DNA of 64,000 nucleotides from Pseudomonadota bacterium (GTDB lineage: Bacteria > Pseudomonadota > Alphaproteobacteria > Rhizobiales > Tepidamorphaceae): positions 1 through 64,000 of the forward strand of contig JAEWYT010000196.1 in the NCBI GenBank assembly GCA_023458595.1. The letters are read 5' to 3'. Within the stretch, counting starts at the first letter, position 1. Every line of letters starts with the position of its first letter. The position numbers and the translations under genes were made by a program. The notes under the pieces were generated by a model. That model worked only from the letters and a program-made list of their open reading frames with translations. It had not been told where the DNA came from and made no database searches. Positions 9,531 to 18,235 of the stretch are shown in pieces.

Positions 9531-9543
9531 CTGATTAAATCAG
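9531..9543. promoter_or_regulatory. palindrome CTGATTAAATCAG in the mmsA/lysR divergent region
   Basis: A 13-base palindrome with perfect 6-base arms around a central A, containing the T-N11-A pattern of LysR-type operators. It lies 38 bases before the mmsA ATG and 51 before the lysR-type ATG, so it could serve both divergent promoters. Binding is inferred. Confidence 0.5.
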
Positions 9544-9593
9544 CACGACCAGCGGCTTGTTCGCTCATCGGTTGTGCGATTATGTACATACCC

Positions 9594-10493
9594 ATGTCGC
9601 TCGACTGGAACGACCTTCGCTATTTCCTCTCCGTCGCCCGCACCGGCCGGCTGACCGAGGCCTCGCGGCGCCTCGGCACGGACCACGCGACCGTCAGCCG
9701 CCGCATCAAGGCGCTGGAGGACGCGCTCGACGCCCGCCTGTTCGAGCGCTCGCCGCGCGGCTACGCGCTCAGCGAGGCCGGCGAGCGGCTGCTCGTCCAT
9801 GCCGAGCGGATGGAGAGTTCCGCCGCCCGCATGCAAAGCGAGATCGCGGGCGAGAACATGGCCCTCGGCGGGGCGGTGCGCGTCGGGGCGCCGGACGGCT
9901 TCGGCACCTTCTTCCTCGCGCCGCGGATCGGGGCGCTCACCCGGCTCTATCCCGAGCTCGAGCTGCAGATCGTCGCCATGCCGCGCGTGTTCAGCCTGTC
10001 GAAGCGGGAGGCCGACATCGCGATCGGGCTCGCCCGGCCGACCGAGGGCCGCCTCGTCTCGCGCAAGCTCACCGACTACCGTCTGCACCTCTACGCGTCC
10101 CGTTCCTATCTCGGCCGGCACGCGCCGATCGAAAGCCCCGCCGATCTCGGCGGCCACGTGGTGATCGGCTACATCCCGGACCTGATCTTCGCGCCGGAGC
10201 TCGACTATCTGCCCCAGGTGTCTTCGCAGATCAAACCCCGCCTGACCAGTTCCAACCTGGTCGCGCAGATGCGCGCGGCAAGTGCCGGGGCGGGCCTTTG
10301 CGTGCTGCCCGACTTCATGGCGGTGGAAAACGGCGACCTGGTCGCGGTGCTGCCCGCGGATATCCACCTCACCAGGACCTTCTGGCTGATCCTGCACGCG
10401 GACCTGCGCGATACCGCGCGGGTCAGGGCCGTCGCGGATTTCATCGCCAGCCAGGTGGAGGGGGCACGGGAGCTGTTCGTGCCGGACCGCTGA
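9594..10493 (+). CDS. LysR-family transcriptional regulator
   Basis: A 299-residue regulator with an N-terminal winged helix-turn-helix (DWNDLRYFLSVARTGRLTEA, then DHATVSRRIKALEDAL) and a LysR substrate-binding domain from about residue 90. ATG 9594 is chosen because the family begins MSLDWNDL; an earlier in-frame ATG at 9582 would only add MYIP. It is divergent from mmsA across about 100 bases holding a palindrome. The arrangement suggests that it controls the valine-degradation operon. The effector is unknown. Confidence 0.9.
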   Translation: MSLDWNDLRYFLSVARTGRLTEASRRLGTDHATVSRRIKALEDALDARLFERSPRGYALSEAGERLLVHAERMESSAARMQSEIAGENMALGGAVRVGAPDGFGTFFLAPRIGALTRLYPELELQIVAMPRVFSLSKREADIAIGLARPTEGRLVSRKLTDYRLHLYASRSYLGRHAPIESPADLGGHVVIGYIPDLIFAPELDYLPQVSSQIKPRLTSSNLVAQMRAASAGAGLCVLPDFMAVENGDLVAVLPADIHLTRTFWLILHADLRDTARVRAVADFIASQVEGARELFVPDR

Positions 10494-10584
10494 CCCCTCC
10501 TTCGTCATCGCGGAAATCGCGGAAGCGATTGACGACGGCAGGGGTGACGCGTCAACGGCGCCGATCCGCCGTTTCGGGCAGGCG

Positions 10585-10675
10585 GTAGCCCGGATGGAGC
10601 GCGAGCGTGATCCGGGGGCGCCCGTCCGGACCGCGAGGCCGCTCCCGCATTGCGCTTACGCTCCATGCGGGCTAC
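10585..10675. repeat. REP-like element, GTAGCCCGGATGGAGC family
   Basis: Outer arms GTAGCCCG(g)ATGGAGCG at 10585 and CGCTCCATGCGGGCTAC ending at 10675 are complementary with few mismatches. Between them are TGATCCGGGGG and CCCGCATTGCG, which can extend the pairing. This is a third palindromic repeat type in the window. Confidence 0.75.
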
Positions 10676-10734
10676 GGCGTCGATTTTGCACACGGACCCA
10701 CGCGACCGGAGCCAGCGTGCGCCAAAGCGCCGTT

Positions 10735-10763
10735 TTGAGTGAGCGCAAGGCACGTGATAGAAA
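10735..10763 (+). promoter_or_regulatory. possible sigma-70 promoter for hemB
   Basis: TTGAGT at 10735-10740 and TAGAAA at 10758-10763 are 17 bases apart, ending 44 bases before the hemB start. The match to TTGACA/TATAAT is partial. Confidence 0.35.
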
Positions 10764-10807
10764 CACCACTCTAGACTCGTTCCAGTTTCAGGAAGCGGAG
10801 ACGATCC

Positions 10808-11869
10808 ATGGCCAAGCGCGAGGAAACGCCGATCGGCGTTGCCGGCGGCATCACCAGCGGCATGGCCGGCAAGCGCCGGACCACCGAGACGCGCATGGTC
10901 AGGCCGCGCCGCAACCGGCGCTCGGACTGGGCGCGCCGGCTCGTTCGCGAGAACGTGCTCACCGCCGGCGACCTGATCTGGCCGCTGTTCGTGGTCGAGG
11001 GCCGGGGCGTGCGCGAGCCGGTCGCCTCGATGCCGGGGGTGGTGCGCTATTCGATCGACGAGGCGGTGAAGGCCGTCGCCGAGGCGGCGGCGCTCGATAT
11101 CCCCGCCGTCGCGCTCTTCCCCTACACCGAACCGGGTCTGCGCAACGAGCGCGGGTCCGAGGCGCTCAATCCGAACAACCTCGTCTGCCAGGCCTGCCGG
11201 GCGGTGAAGGACAAGGTGCCGGAGATCGGCATCGTCACCGACGTCGCGCTCGACCCCTACACGAGCCACGGCCATGACGGCCTGCTCGACAACGGCCGCA
11301 TCCTCAACGACGAGACGGTCGAGGTGCTCGTCGAGCAGGCGATCGTCCAGGTCAGGGCAGGCTGCGACATCATCGCCCCCTCCGACATGATGGACGGCCG
11401 CGTCGGCGCGATCCGCGAGGCGCTGGAGGCCGAAGGCATGGTCGACACGCAGATCATGGCCTACACGGCGAAATACGCCTCGGCCTTCTACGGCCCGTTC
11501 CGCGACGCCGTCGGCTCCTCGGCGACGCTGTCGGGCGACAAGCGCACGTACCAGATGGACTACGGCAATTCCGACGAGGCCCTGCGCGAGGCCGAGCTCG
11601 ACATCGCCGAGGGCGCCGACATGATCATGGTCAAGCCCGGCATGCCCTATCTCGATATCCTGCGCCGCCTGAAGGACACCTTCGCCATGCCGACCTACGC
11701 CTACCAGGTGTCGGGCGAGTACTCGATGCTGTGCGCGGCCTTCGAGCGCGGCTGGCTCGACCGCGACAAGTGCGTCATGGAGGCGCTGACCGCCTTCAAG
11801 CGCGCGGGGGCGGACGGCGTGCTCACCTATTTCGCGGTGGAAGCGGCCAGGACGCTGAACGGGCAGTAG
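10808..11869 (+). CDS. hemB: delta-aminolevulinic acid dehydratase (porphobilinogen synthase)
   Basis: Condenses two 5-aminolevulinate molecules to porphobilinogen, the second common step of haem and corrin synthesis, in the cytosol. The 353-residue protein has the two active-site lysines in MAYTAKYAS and MIMVKPGMPY. The metal loop reads DVALDPYTSHGHDG, with aspartates where zinc enzymes have cysteines. This points to the magnesium-dependent type known in Bradyrhizobium and Pseudomonas. GGAG lies eight bases before the ATG. The first 30 residues are a variable extension; a start at MAGKRRTTE is also possible. Confidence 0.96.
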   Translation: MAKREETPIGVAGGITSGMAGKRRTTETRMVRPRRNRRSDWARRLVRENVLTAGDLIWPLFVVEGRGVREPVASMPGVVRYSIDEAVKAVAEAAALDIPAVALFPYTEPGLRNERGSEALNPNNLVCQACRAVKDKVPEIGIVTDVALDPYTSHGHDGLLDNGRILNDETVEVLVEQAIVQVRAGCDIIAPSDMMDGRVGAIREALEAEGMVDTQIMAYTAKYASAFYGPFRDAVGSSATLSGDKRTYQMDYGNSDEALREAELDIAEGADMIMVKPGMPYLDILRRLKDTFAMPTYAYQVSGEYSMLCAAFERGWLDRDKCVMEALTAFKRAGADGVLTYFAVEAARTLNGQ

Positions 11870-11926
11870 AGGCGCAAGGATAACATCAAGCAGTCATAAC
11901 ATCCCGCCGCTTGTCTGTATCATATT

Positions 11927-12292
11927 TTATTCAAAAATACCGTTGAATCGCGCCACAAGCGGACTTCTTAGCGCCTTTCGGAGTCCAGAAGGCGTATCAG
12001 ATTTAGCCCAATACAGAAAGTATATTCCGAGCGGTCGAATATCTGCAACAATTGCATGGGTCTTATTTATTTTATCATGATCTCTACCCTGCTTATCACC
12101 TTCAACACCATTAATATTTAATGTAGTCTTATCATTAATATCAGAAAACTCTGGGAATTGCTGCATAAATCCTACTGGATTTTGATTGAAAATAAATAAT
12201 TCTCCATTCTCATGATCAAACTCTAGCATATAAATCTTGTGTGGAGCATTTTTCATGTCAGGGACTATTTCATTCAATGAAATCAATCTCAT
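11927..12292 (-). CDS. AT-rich orphan gene, hypothetical protein
   Basis: A 121-residue protein that I do not recognise. It begins MRLISLNEIVPDMKNAPH and ends RSPLVARFNGIFE, with many Asn, Asp, Ile and Lys residues and no signal peptide or clear membrane helix. A strong GGGAGG sits five bases before the ATG, which supports real translation. Base composition breaks sharply from the neighbours: a hand count over 12001-12240 gives 77 G/C of 240 (32%), in a window that is otherwise well above 60%. It sits alone between hemB (convergent) and an AraC-type gene. Horizontal acquisition is likely; function is unknown. Confidence 0.65.
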   Translation of the reverse strand: MRLISLNEIVPDMKNAPHKIYMLEFDHENGELFIFNQNPVGFMQQFPEFSDINDKTTLNINGVEGDKQGRDHDKINKTHAIVADIRPLGIYFLYWAKSDTPSGLRKALRSPLVARFNGIFE

Positions 12293-12459
12293 TGCGCCCT
12301 CCCAAGTGCCCAGGATTGGTGAATAGACATTATTGGCTCACAACCTGCCAGAATACAACCGTACATTTCTTCTGGAACCATCATACAATCCGGACGCTGT
12401 TGCCTCGTTGGCGACAGTTCACGGCTTGCCCGCAAATATCAGACGTCCGACTTACTTCT

Positions 12460-13422
12460 CTAACGAGCAGAACCACGAGGTCGCGGGGATGAAGCGGTCC
12501 GCCGATACGCCCCCGGCCCGACGCCGAAGGCGGCCGAATAGCGTCGCGTGAACGAGGCGAGCGAGGCGTAGCCGCATCTGAGCGCGATCTCGTCGATCGC
12601 AAGATCGGTCTCCCGCAGCATCAGCCGCGCCTTCATCAGGCGCCAGGCCGTGAGATAGGCGGCCGGCGGCATGCCGACCGTACCGGCGAACCGGCCGGCG
12701 AAGCGGGCGCGCGACATTCCCGCCTCACGGGCGAGGCCGGAGAGGGTCCAGGGCGCGTCAGGGGCGAAATGTATCGCGCGCAGCGCCCGCGACAGATTCG
12801 GGTCGGCGAGCGCGGCCATGTAGCCGCCGGCGACGTCCGGATCGAGGCGGCGGACGGTCTGGATGAACAGGATCTCGAGCAGGCGGCTCAGCACGCCGTT
12901 CATGCCCTGGCCGTCGAGATCGGTCTCGAGCGACAGAAGCCGCAGCGTCGCCAGGATCCAGGGCTCGTGCCCGATATCCCGTGCACGCAGCACGATCGCG
13001 CCCGGCAGGTGCGAGACGATCGGGTGGTCGATGTCCTCGTCGAAGCGGCAGAAGCCGCAGAGAAGCTGGACTTTTCCCTCCCCCTCGCCCGCCGTCAGCA
13101 CGCCGTTCGCGGCGAGCGCGCCCGAGGCGACGACGTCGCCGAGCGGGACCGGCCTGCGGTCCGGGGCGTCGGCGATGACGTGGGTCGACCCGTTCGGAAC
13201 GATCGCCATGTCGCCTTCGGAAACAGCCACCCATTGGCCGGTCTCCTCGACGCCCACGAAGCAGGCGCCGCGGCGCACGTAGTGGAAGCGGATCAGGCGG
13301 TTCCCGGGCGGAACGGCGACGGCGAAGGCGCCCGAAAGCTCGGCGCGGAAATAGACGTCACTCCTGAGCCGGAGCGTTGCGAACACGTCGCTCAGGAGGT
13401 CTTGCTTATCCGTTTCGGCCAT
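12460..13422 (-). CDS. AraC-family transcriptional regulator with cupin sensor
   Basis: A 320-residue regulator. The N-terminal half is a cupin-like sensor domain (LIRFHYVRRGACFVGVEE; GDMAIVPNGSTHVI). The C-terminal about 100 residues carry two helix-turn-helices (WTLSGLAREAGMSRARFAGRF and IDEIALRCGYASLASFTRRY) of the AraC/XylS type. I start at ATG 13422 (MAETDKQD); an upstream in-frame start at 13488 would add a non-conserved leader, and neither has a strong ribosome site. It is divergent from a LysE-type exporter gene 93 bases away, which may be its target. The effector is unknown. Confidence 0.88.
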   Translation of the reverse strand: MAETDKQDLLSDVFATLRLRSDVYFRAELSGAFAVAVPPGNRLIRFHYVRRGACFVGVEETGQWVAVSEGDMAIVPNGSTHVIADAPDRRPVPLGDVVASGALAANGVLTAGEGEGKVQLLCGFCRFDEDIDHPIVSHLPGAIVLRARDIGHEPWILATLRLLSLETDLDGQGMNGVLSRLLEILFIQTVRRLDPDVAGGYMAALADPNLSRALRAIHFAPDAPWTLSGLAREAGMSRARFAGRFAGTVGMPPAAYLTAWRLMKARLMLRETDLAIDEIALRCGYASLASFTRRYSAAFGVGPGAYRRTASSPRPRGSAR

Positions 13423-13490
13423 ATGTCGAGACGATCTGCAAAATAATCTATACGGGCGATCAAATACGAAGACGCCGGTTCGGGTCAATG

Positions 13491-13512
13491 TGCCTCGTCA
13501 ACTTGTGAGGCA
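13491..13512 (+). promoter_or_regulatory. inverted repeat that includes the ribosome site of the LysE-type gene
   Basis: TGCCTC (13491-13496) and GAGGCA (13507-13512) are perfect 6-base arms around 10 bases. The GAGG inside the second arm is the ribosome binding site, five bases before the ATG at 13516. Folding would mask it. It could equally be a DNA operator for the divergent AraC regulator. Confidence 0.4.
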
Positions 13513-13515
13513 AAC

Positions 13516-14133
13516 ATGACCTTCGAAATGTTCGTCGCCCTCGTCGGCTTCGCCTTCGCGATGTCGATCTCGCCGGGGCCGGGAAACTTCATCCTGCTCG
13601 CCGCCGGCGTCAATTTCGGCTTCGTCCGGTCGCTGCCGATCGTGCTCGGCATAAGCGTCGGGTTCCTGTCGATGGTGCTCGCCATCGGGCTCGGCCTCGG
13701 GCCGGTCCTCCATTCCCATCCATTCGTCTATGCCGGCCTGAAGCTGCTCTGCGCGGCCTATGTGTTCCGGCTGGCGCTGAAGATCGCCCGCAGCTCGCCC
13801 TCCGGCGGGCCGAGCGCGGAGAAACCGGAGCGGCCGATATCCTTCGTGCAGGCCTGCTTCCTGCAGCTCGTCAATCCGAAGGCCTGGGCGGTCGCGCTGA
13901 TCGTCACGGTCTCCTACACGACGCCGGCCGACTACCTGCCGAGCCTCCTCGCCATGATCGCGGTCTTCGCGGTCGTCAATCTGCCTGCCATCAGCGTGTG
14001 GGCGCTGTTCGGCGTCGGCCTGAGGCAGGTCCTGAACGATCCGGCGAAGGTGCGGGTCTTCAACATCGTCATGGCGCTCCTGCTGGTCGGCTCGATGGTG
14101 CCGGTGCTGATCGACGTGCCGCTCCGCTCGTGA
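13516..14133 (+). CDS. LysE-family amino-acid exporter
   Basis: A 205-residue inner-membrane protein with about six hydrophobic helices. The family signature SISPGPGNFILLAAGVNFGF lies near residues 16-40 and QLVNPKAWAVALIV near 115-130. LysE/RhtB proteins export amino acids and related compounds; the substrate cannot be read from the sequence. A threonine ammonia-lyase gene follows 60 bases downstream on the same strand, so export and breakdown of threonine or homoserine may be linked. The divergent AraC-type gene is a likely regulator. Confidence 0.9.
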   Translation: MTFEMFVALVGFAFAMSISPGPGNFILLAAGVNFGFVRSLPIVLGISVGFLSMVLAIGLGLGPVLHSHPFVYAGLKLLCAAYVFRLALKIARSSPSGGPSAEKPERPISFVQACFLQLVNPKAWAVALIVTVSYTTPADYLPSLLAMIAVFAVVNLPAISVWALFGVGLRQVLNDPAKVRVFNIVMALLLVGSMVPVLIDVPLRS

Positions 14134-14193
14134 CGCGGCCCGACGGCCGTTTCCCGCTGGACGCGCGGAGAGCGCGGCTTTACCACGGGCGGC

Positions 14194-15429
14194 ATGGACG
14201 CCGGCCTGCCCTTTTCGCTCGGAGACGTGGCGGCGGCCGCGGAGACGATCCGCGGCCACGTGCTGCGCACCCCGCTGGTCGCGGCCCCGCGCCTGTCGGC
14301 GATGAGCGGGGCGGAGGTCTTCGTCAAATACGAGAACCTGCAGGTCACCAACGCCTTCAAGGAGCGCGGCGCGCTCAACCGGCTCTCGGCACTTTCGGAG
14401 GACGAGCACCGGCGCGGCGTCGTGGCGCTGTCGGCGGGCAACCACGCCCAGGCGCTCGCCTGCCATGCCAAACGGCTCGGCATTCCGGCGACGATCGTGA
14501 TGCCCCGCACGACGCCCTTCACCAAGATCGCCAGCACCGAGGGCTTCGGGGCGAAGGTCGTGCTCGAAGGCGAGACGGTCGCGGAATGCCGAACGGTCGT
14601 CGACGACCTGATCGCCGGGGAGGGCCTTGTCCTCGTCCACCCCTACGACGACCCCGTGGTGATGGCCGGCCAGGGGACGATCGCGCCGGAAATGCTCGCG
14701 GACCGGCCGGACCTCGACTGCCTGATCGTGCCGGTCGGCGGCGGCGGACTCATTTCCGGCATCTCGGTCGCGGCGAAGGCGCTGAAGCCCGGCATCGAGA
14801 TCGTCGGCGTGCAGACGGCGCAATACGCCTCGATGGCGGCGGCGCTGGCCGGCGAGGAGGCCGTGTGCGGCGGCGACACGCTCGCCGAGGGCATCGCCGT
14901 GAAGGCGGTGTCGCAAACGGCGGTGACGATCCTGAGGGCACTCGGCGTCGGCGTCATGGTCGTCGACGAGGCGGCGATCGAGCGGGCGATATACGCCTAT
15001 CTGGTGCGCTTGAAGACGCTCGCCGAAGGCGCCGGCGCGGCGGGCCTCGCCGCCCTGCTCTCGCAACCGGAGCGGTTCAAGGGCCGCAAGGTCGGCCTCG
15101 TCCTGACCGGCGGCAACATCGACCCGCGCCTGCTGTCGGCGATAACGGTGCGGGCGCTCGAACGGGAGGACAGGGTCGTCACCTTCCGCGTCACGGTGCG
15201 CGACCGGCCGGGCGAGCTCGGCAAGGTCGCGGACATCTTCGGACGGGAAGGCGCGAACATCCTCGAGGTCTCGCATCAGCGGCTGCTGCTCGACGTGCCG
15301 GTGATGCGGGCCACGACCGACGTCACCATCGAGACGCGCGACGGCGAGCACGCCCATCGCATCCGCCGCAGGCTCGAGGCCGAAGGCATGACGGTGACGC
15401 GGCTCGCGCCGTTGCAGCACCGCGACTGA
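14194..15429 (+). CDS. ilvA: threonine ammonia-lyase
   Basis: PLP enzyme deaminating L-threonine (and probably L-serine) to 2-oxobutyrate. The 411-residue chain has the PLP-lysine motif NAFKERGALN near residue 55, the SAGNHAQALA loop and the glycine-rich phosphate site VGGGGLISG. A single ACT-like regulatory part occupies about residues 330-405 (VRDRPGELGKVADIFGREGAN). This architecture matches the short ACT-containing threonine ammonia-lyases common in alphaproteobacteria. It could be biosynthetic (isoleucine) or catabolic; the neighbouring LysE-type exporter gives no clear answer. Confidence 0.9.
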   Translation: MDAGLPFSLGDVAAAAETIRGHVLRTPLVAAPRLSAMSGAEVFVKYENLQVTNAFKERGALNRLSALSEDEHRRGVVALSAGNHAQALACHAKRLGIPATIVMPRTTPFTKIASTEGFGAKVVLEGETVAECRTVVDDLIAGEGLVLVHPYDDPVVMAGQGTIAPEMLADRPDLDCLIVPVGGGGLISGISVAAKALKPGIEIVGVQTAQYASMAAALAGEEAVCGGDTLAEGIAVKAVSQTAVTILRALGVGVMVVDEAAIERAIYAYLVRLKTLAEGAGAAGLAALLSQPERFKGRKVGLVLTGGNIDPRLLSAITVRALEREDRVVTFRVTVRDRPGELGKVADIFGREGANILEVSHQRLLLDVPVMRATTDVTIETRDGEHAHRIRRRLEAEGMTVTRLAPLQHRD

Positions 15430-15585
15430 ATCCCGCGAAACGCGAATGGAATTGCGCATTCTGCACCCGGACAGCGGCGTCGTTTCGCCGCGGACCCTGT
15501 TTACGAAACGGCGGGGGCTTGGTTCTGTCCTCCCATCCCGCCATGATGCGCGGCTCTGTGGCGGCCGCGGGGAGTAAGGGCGCGC

Positions 15586-17424
15586 ATGGACGACTTCCAC
15601 ATGTGGGTGACGTTCGCGGTGATCGCGGCCGCGATCGTGGCCTACGTGAGCGAGAAGGTTCCGCTCGAGATCACGGCCGTCGGCGTCGTCGTCGGGTTCC
15701 TGCTTCTGTTCCAGGTCTTTCCCTACAGGGGCGCCGACGGCGAACCGCTGGTCGGCACGGACGACCTGCTCGCCGGATTCGCCAATCCCGCGCTGATGAC
15801 GGTGCTCGCATTGCTCGTCATCGGGCAGGGCCTGTTCCAGACCGGCGCACTCGACGGCTTCGCAGCGCGGATCGGCCATTGGGGCGGCGGGCGCACGAAG
15901 CTGACGCTCGGCGTGACCCTGGTCGCGACGGCGGGCCTGAGCGCCTTCATGAACAACACTCCGGTCGTCGTGCTCATGCTGCCGGTCCTCGGCGCGATCG
16001 CGCTGCGCGCCCGCTTCTCGCCGAGCAAGGTGATGATTCCGTTGAGCTACGTCTCGATCCTCGGCGGCATGACGACGCTGATCGGCTCCTCCACCAACCT
16101 GCTCGTCGCCGGCGTCGCCCACGACCTCGGCCAGCCGCCGGTCGGATTCTTCGCCTTCACGGTGGTCGGCGCCGCCGTCGCACTGGTCGGTGGCGTCTAC
16201 GTGATCTTCCTCGCACCGAAGATGCTGCCGGCGCGCGCGACGATGCTGCAGGAAGTCGGCGGCGGACAGGGCAAGCAGTTCATCGCCCAGATCCCGGTCG
16301 GCTACGACCATCCGCTGATCGGCGCCGGCGCCGTGGCGGGCATGTTTCCGGCGCTGAAGGGCATGACGGTGATCATGGTCCAGCGCGGCGAGCATCCGTT
16401 CCTGCCGCCGTTCGAGGACGTGACGCTGCAGGCGGGCGACGTGATCGTCGTGGCGGCGACGCGGTCGGTGCTGACCGACGCGCTGAAAGGCACGAAGGCG
16501 CTGTTGTCGGCGGAGCCGGTCGGACCGATCGACGGCGCCGAGGACGAGGAGGCGCCACCCGCCGACGGCCCGATCATGCTCGCCGAGGCCGTCGTCGCGC
16601 CGGGCTCGCGGCTTGCCGGCCGCACCATCGAGATGTCGGCGCTCCGTTCGATGACGGGCTGCCTGGTGCTCGGCATCCAGCGCCAGTCGCGCATGATCCG
16701 GATGCGCATGAGCGACATCCGGCTGGAGGCGGGCGACGTGCTGCTCGTCTCGGGCTCCCGCCCACAGGTCGAGGGCCTCAGGCTTTCCCGCGACGTCATC
16801 CTGCTGGAGTGGTCGGCGACCGAAATGCCGCTGACGGAAAGGGCGGGGCGGGCGCTCGCGATCTTCCTGACGGTCGTCGCGGTCTCGGCGACCGGGACGC
16901 TGCCGATCACGATCGCGGCGATCACGGGCGCGTTCGCGATGATCCCCGCCGGCTGCCTCAACATCCGCCAGGCCGCGCGCGCCTTCGACCGGCGCATCTA
17001 CCTTCTGATCGGCTCGTCTCTCGCGATGGCGGCGCCGCTCGAGGCGACAGGCGGGGCGCGCTACATCGCCGAAGGAGTGGTCGGCCTGCTGGACGGCCAG
17101 TCGCCGGCTCTCGTCCTCTCGGCGCTGTTCCTGCTGATCGCGATCATGACCAATTTCCTGTCCAACAACGCGACGGCCGTGCTGTTCACGCCGATCGCCA
17201 TCTCGACGGCCGAGCAGATCGGGGCACCCTCGCTGCCGTTCATCGTGACGGTGATCCTGGCGGCGAACTGCTCGTTCGCGACGCCCATCGGCTATCAGAC
17301 CAACCTCCTGGTCATGTCGCCGGGCCACTACCGCTTCTCGGACTTCGTCAAGGCCGGCACGCCGCTGGTGGTTTTGATCTGGCTTGCTTTCTCGCTCATC
17401 GCGCCGTGGTATTATGTCCTATAA
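15586..17424 (+). CDS. SLC13/DASS-family permease with two TrkA-C domains
   Basis: A 612-residue inner-membrane transporter of the divalent anion:sodium symporter superfamily. Hydrophobic helices fill the N-terminal about 200 and C-terminal about 200 residues. The conserved MNNTPVVVLMLPVL and LSNNATAVLFTPIAI segments and the SSTNLLVAGVA/YQTNLLVMSPG pair form the symmetric substrate sites. Between them are two RCK_C/TrkA-C modules (about 220-300 and 320-400), suggesting ligand gating. Substrates of this class include sulfate and dicarboxylates; which applies here is unknown. bpt starts 37 bases later. Confidence 0.9.
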   Translation: MDDFHMWVTFAVIAAAIVAYVSEKVPLEITAVGVVVGFLLLFQVFPYRGADGEPLVGTDDLLAGFANPALMTVLALLVIGQGLFQTGALDGFAARIGHWGGGRTKLTLGVTLVATAGLSAFMNNTPVVVLMLPVLGAIALRARFSPSKVMIPLSYVSILGGMTTLIGSSTNLLVAGVAHDLGQPPVGFFAFTVVGAAVALVGGVYVIFLAPKMLPARATMLQEVGGGQGKQFIAQIPVGYDHPLIGAGAVAGMFPALKGMTVIMVQRGEHPFLPPFEDVTLQAGDVIVVAATRSVLTDALKGTKALLSAEPVGPIDGAEDEEAPPADGPIMLAEAVVAPGSRLAGRTIEMSALRSMTGCLVLGIQRQSRMIRMRMSDIRLEAGDVLLVSGSRPQVEGLRLSRDVILLEWSATEMPLTERAGRALAIFLTVVAVSATGTLPITIAAITGAFAMIPAGCLNIRQAARAFDRRIYLLIGSSLAMAAPLEATGGARYIAEGVVGLLDGQSPALVLSALFLLIAIMTNFLSNNATAVLFTPIAISTAEQIGAPSLPFIVTVILAANCSFATPIGYQTNLLVMSPGHYRFSDFVKAGTPLVVLIWLAFSLIAPWYYVL

Positions 17425-17460
17425 GGAGGGGCGAGCCACGAAGCGCGACAGGCGAGATTC

Positions 17461-18231
17461 TTGAGCGAGATCGGACGCGAAAATCCCCAGTTCTACCTGA
17501 CGGCGCCGACGGCGTGTCCCTACCTTCCCGGCAAGTTCGAGCGGAAGGTGTTCACCCATCTCGTCGGCGAGAAGGCGTCCGCGCTCAACGACATCCTGAC
17601 CCAGGGCGGCTTCCGGCGCAGCCAGAACATCGCCTACCGGCCGGCGTGCGAAGCCTGCAAGGCCTGCGTCTCGGTCCGGGTCAGGGTCGACGAGTTCCGC
17701 CCCTCGCGCAATTTCCGGAAGATCCTGCGCCGCAACGCCGACCTGATCGGCGAGGAGCTGCCGCCGCAGCCTTCCGCCGACCAGTACGCCCTGTTCCGCG
17801 ACTATCTCGACACGCGCCACGCCGAAGGAGGCATGGCGGAGATGACGGTGCTCGACTACGCCATGATGGTCGAGGACACGCATGTCGAGACGCGCGTCAT
17901 CGAATACCGGCGGCGCGGCCCCGATTCCGGCATCAGGGGGCGCGGACGCGGGCCGCTGATCGCGGTGGCGCTGACCGACGTGCTCTCCGACGGGCTGTCG
18001 ATGGTCTATTCGTTCTTCGACCCGGACATGGCCGACCGGAGCCTCGGCACGTTCATGATCCTCGATCACATCGAGCGGGCGCGGAAGGCCGGCCTGCCCT
18101 ACGTCTATCTCGGCTACTGGGTGAAGGGCTCGGCGAAGATGGGCTACAAGATCCGCTTCCTGCCGCAGGAGCACCTCACCGGCACGGGCTGGACGCGGGT
18201 CGACGGGGAGGACGGGGCGGAGGACGAGTGA
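17461..18231 (+). CDS. bpt: aspartate/glutamate leucyltransferase
   Basis: Transfers leucine from Leu-tRNA to N-terminal Asp or Glu of proteins, marking them for ClpS/ClpAP degradation by the N-end rule. The 256-residue length is standard. Recognised features are CPYLPGKFERKVFTHL near residue 20, the paired cysteines of ACEACKACVSVRV near 60, and the C-terminal LGYWVKGSAKMGYKIRF. TTG 17461 is the only reasonable start, because the frame is closed by the permease stop at 17424 and no ATG or GTG lies between; the ribosome site is weak. Confidence 0.94.
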   Translation: MSEIGRENPQFYLTAPTACPYLPGKFERKVFTHLVGEKASALNDILTQGGFRRSQNIAYRPACEACKACVSVRVRVDEFRPSRNFRKILRRNADLIGEELPPQPSADQYALFRDYLDTRHAEGGMAEMTVLDYAMMVEDTHVETRVIEYRRRGPDSGIRGRGRGPLIAVALTDVLSDGLSMVYSFFDPDMADRSLGTFMILDHIERARKAGLPYVYLGYWVKGSAKMGYKIRFLPQEHLTGTGWTRVDGEDGAEDE

Positions 18232-18235
18232 CGGC

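Larger units (their letters stand above)
10494..10807. other. 314-base gap with a palindromic element and the hemB promoter region
   Basis: No gene is supported here. A 91-base palindromic element occupies 10585-10675, and a plausible sigma-70 promoter for hemB is near 10735-10763. The stretch just after the LysR gene (10500-10535) holds only short inverted sequences. Confidence 0.7.

Noticed and set aside
12333..12551. Plus-strand frame starting TTG with a protein-like beginning (LPEYNRTFLLEPSYNPD)
   Set aside because: No ribosome site, a stop just upstream, and its second half overlaps the AraC gene; kept only as a possible remnant in the orphan-gene finding.
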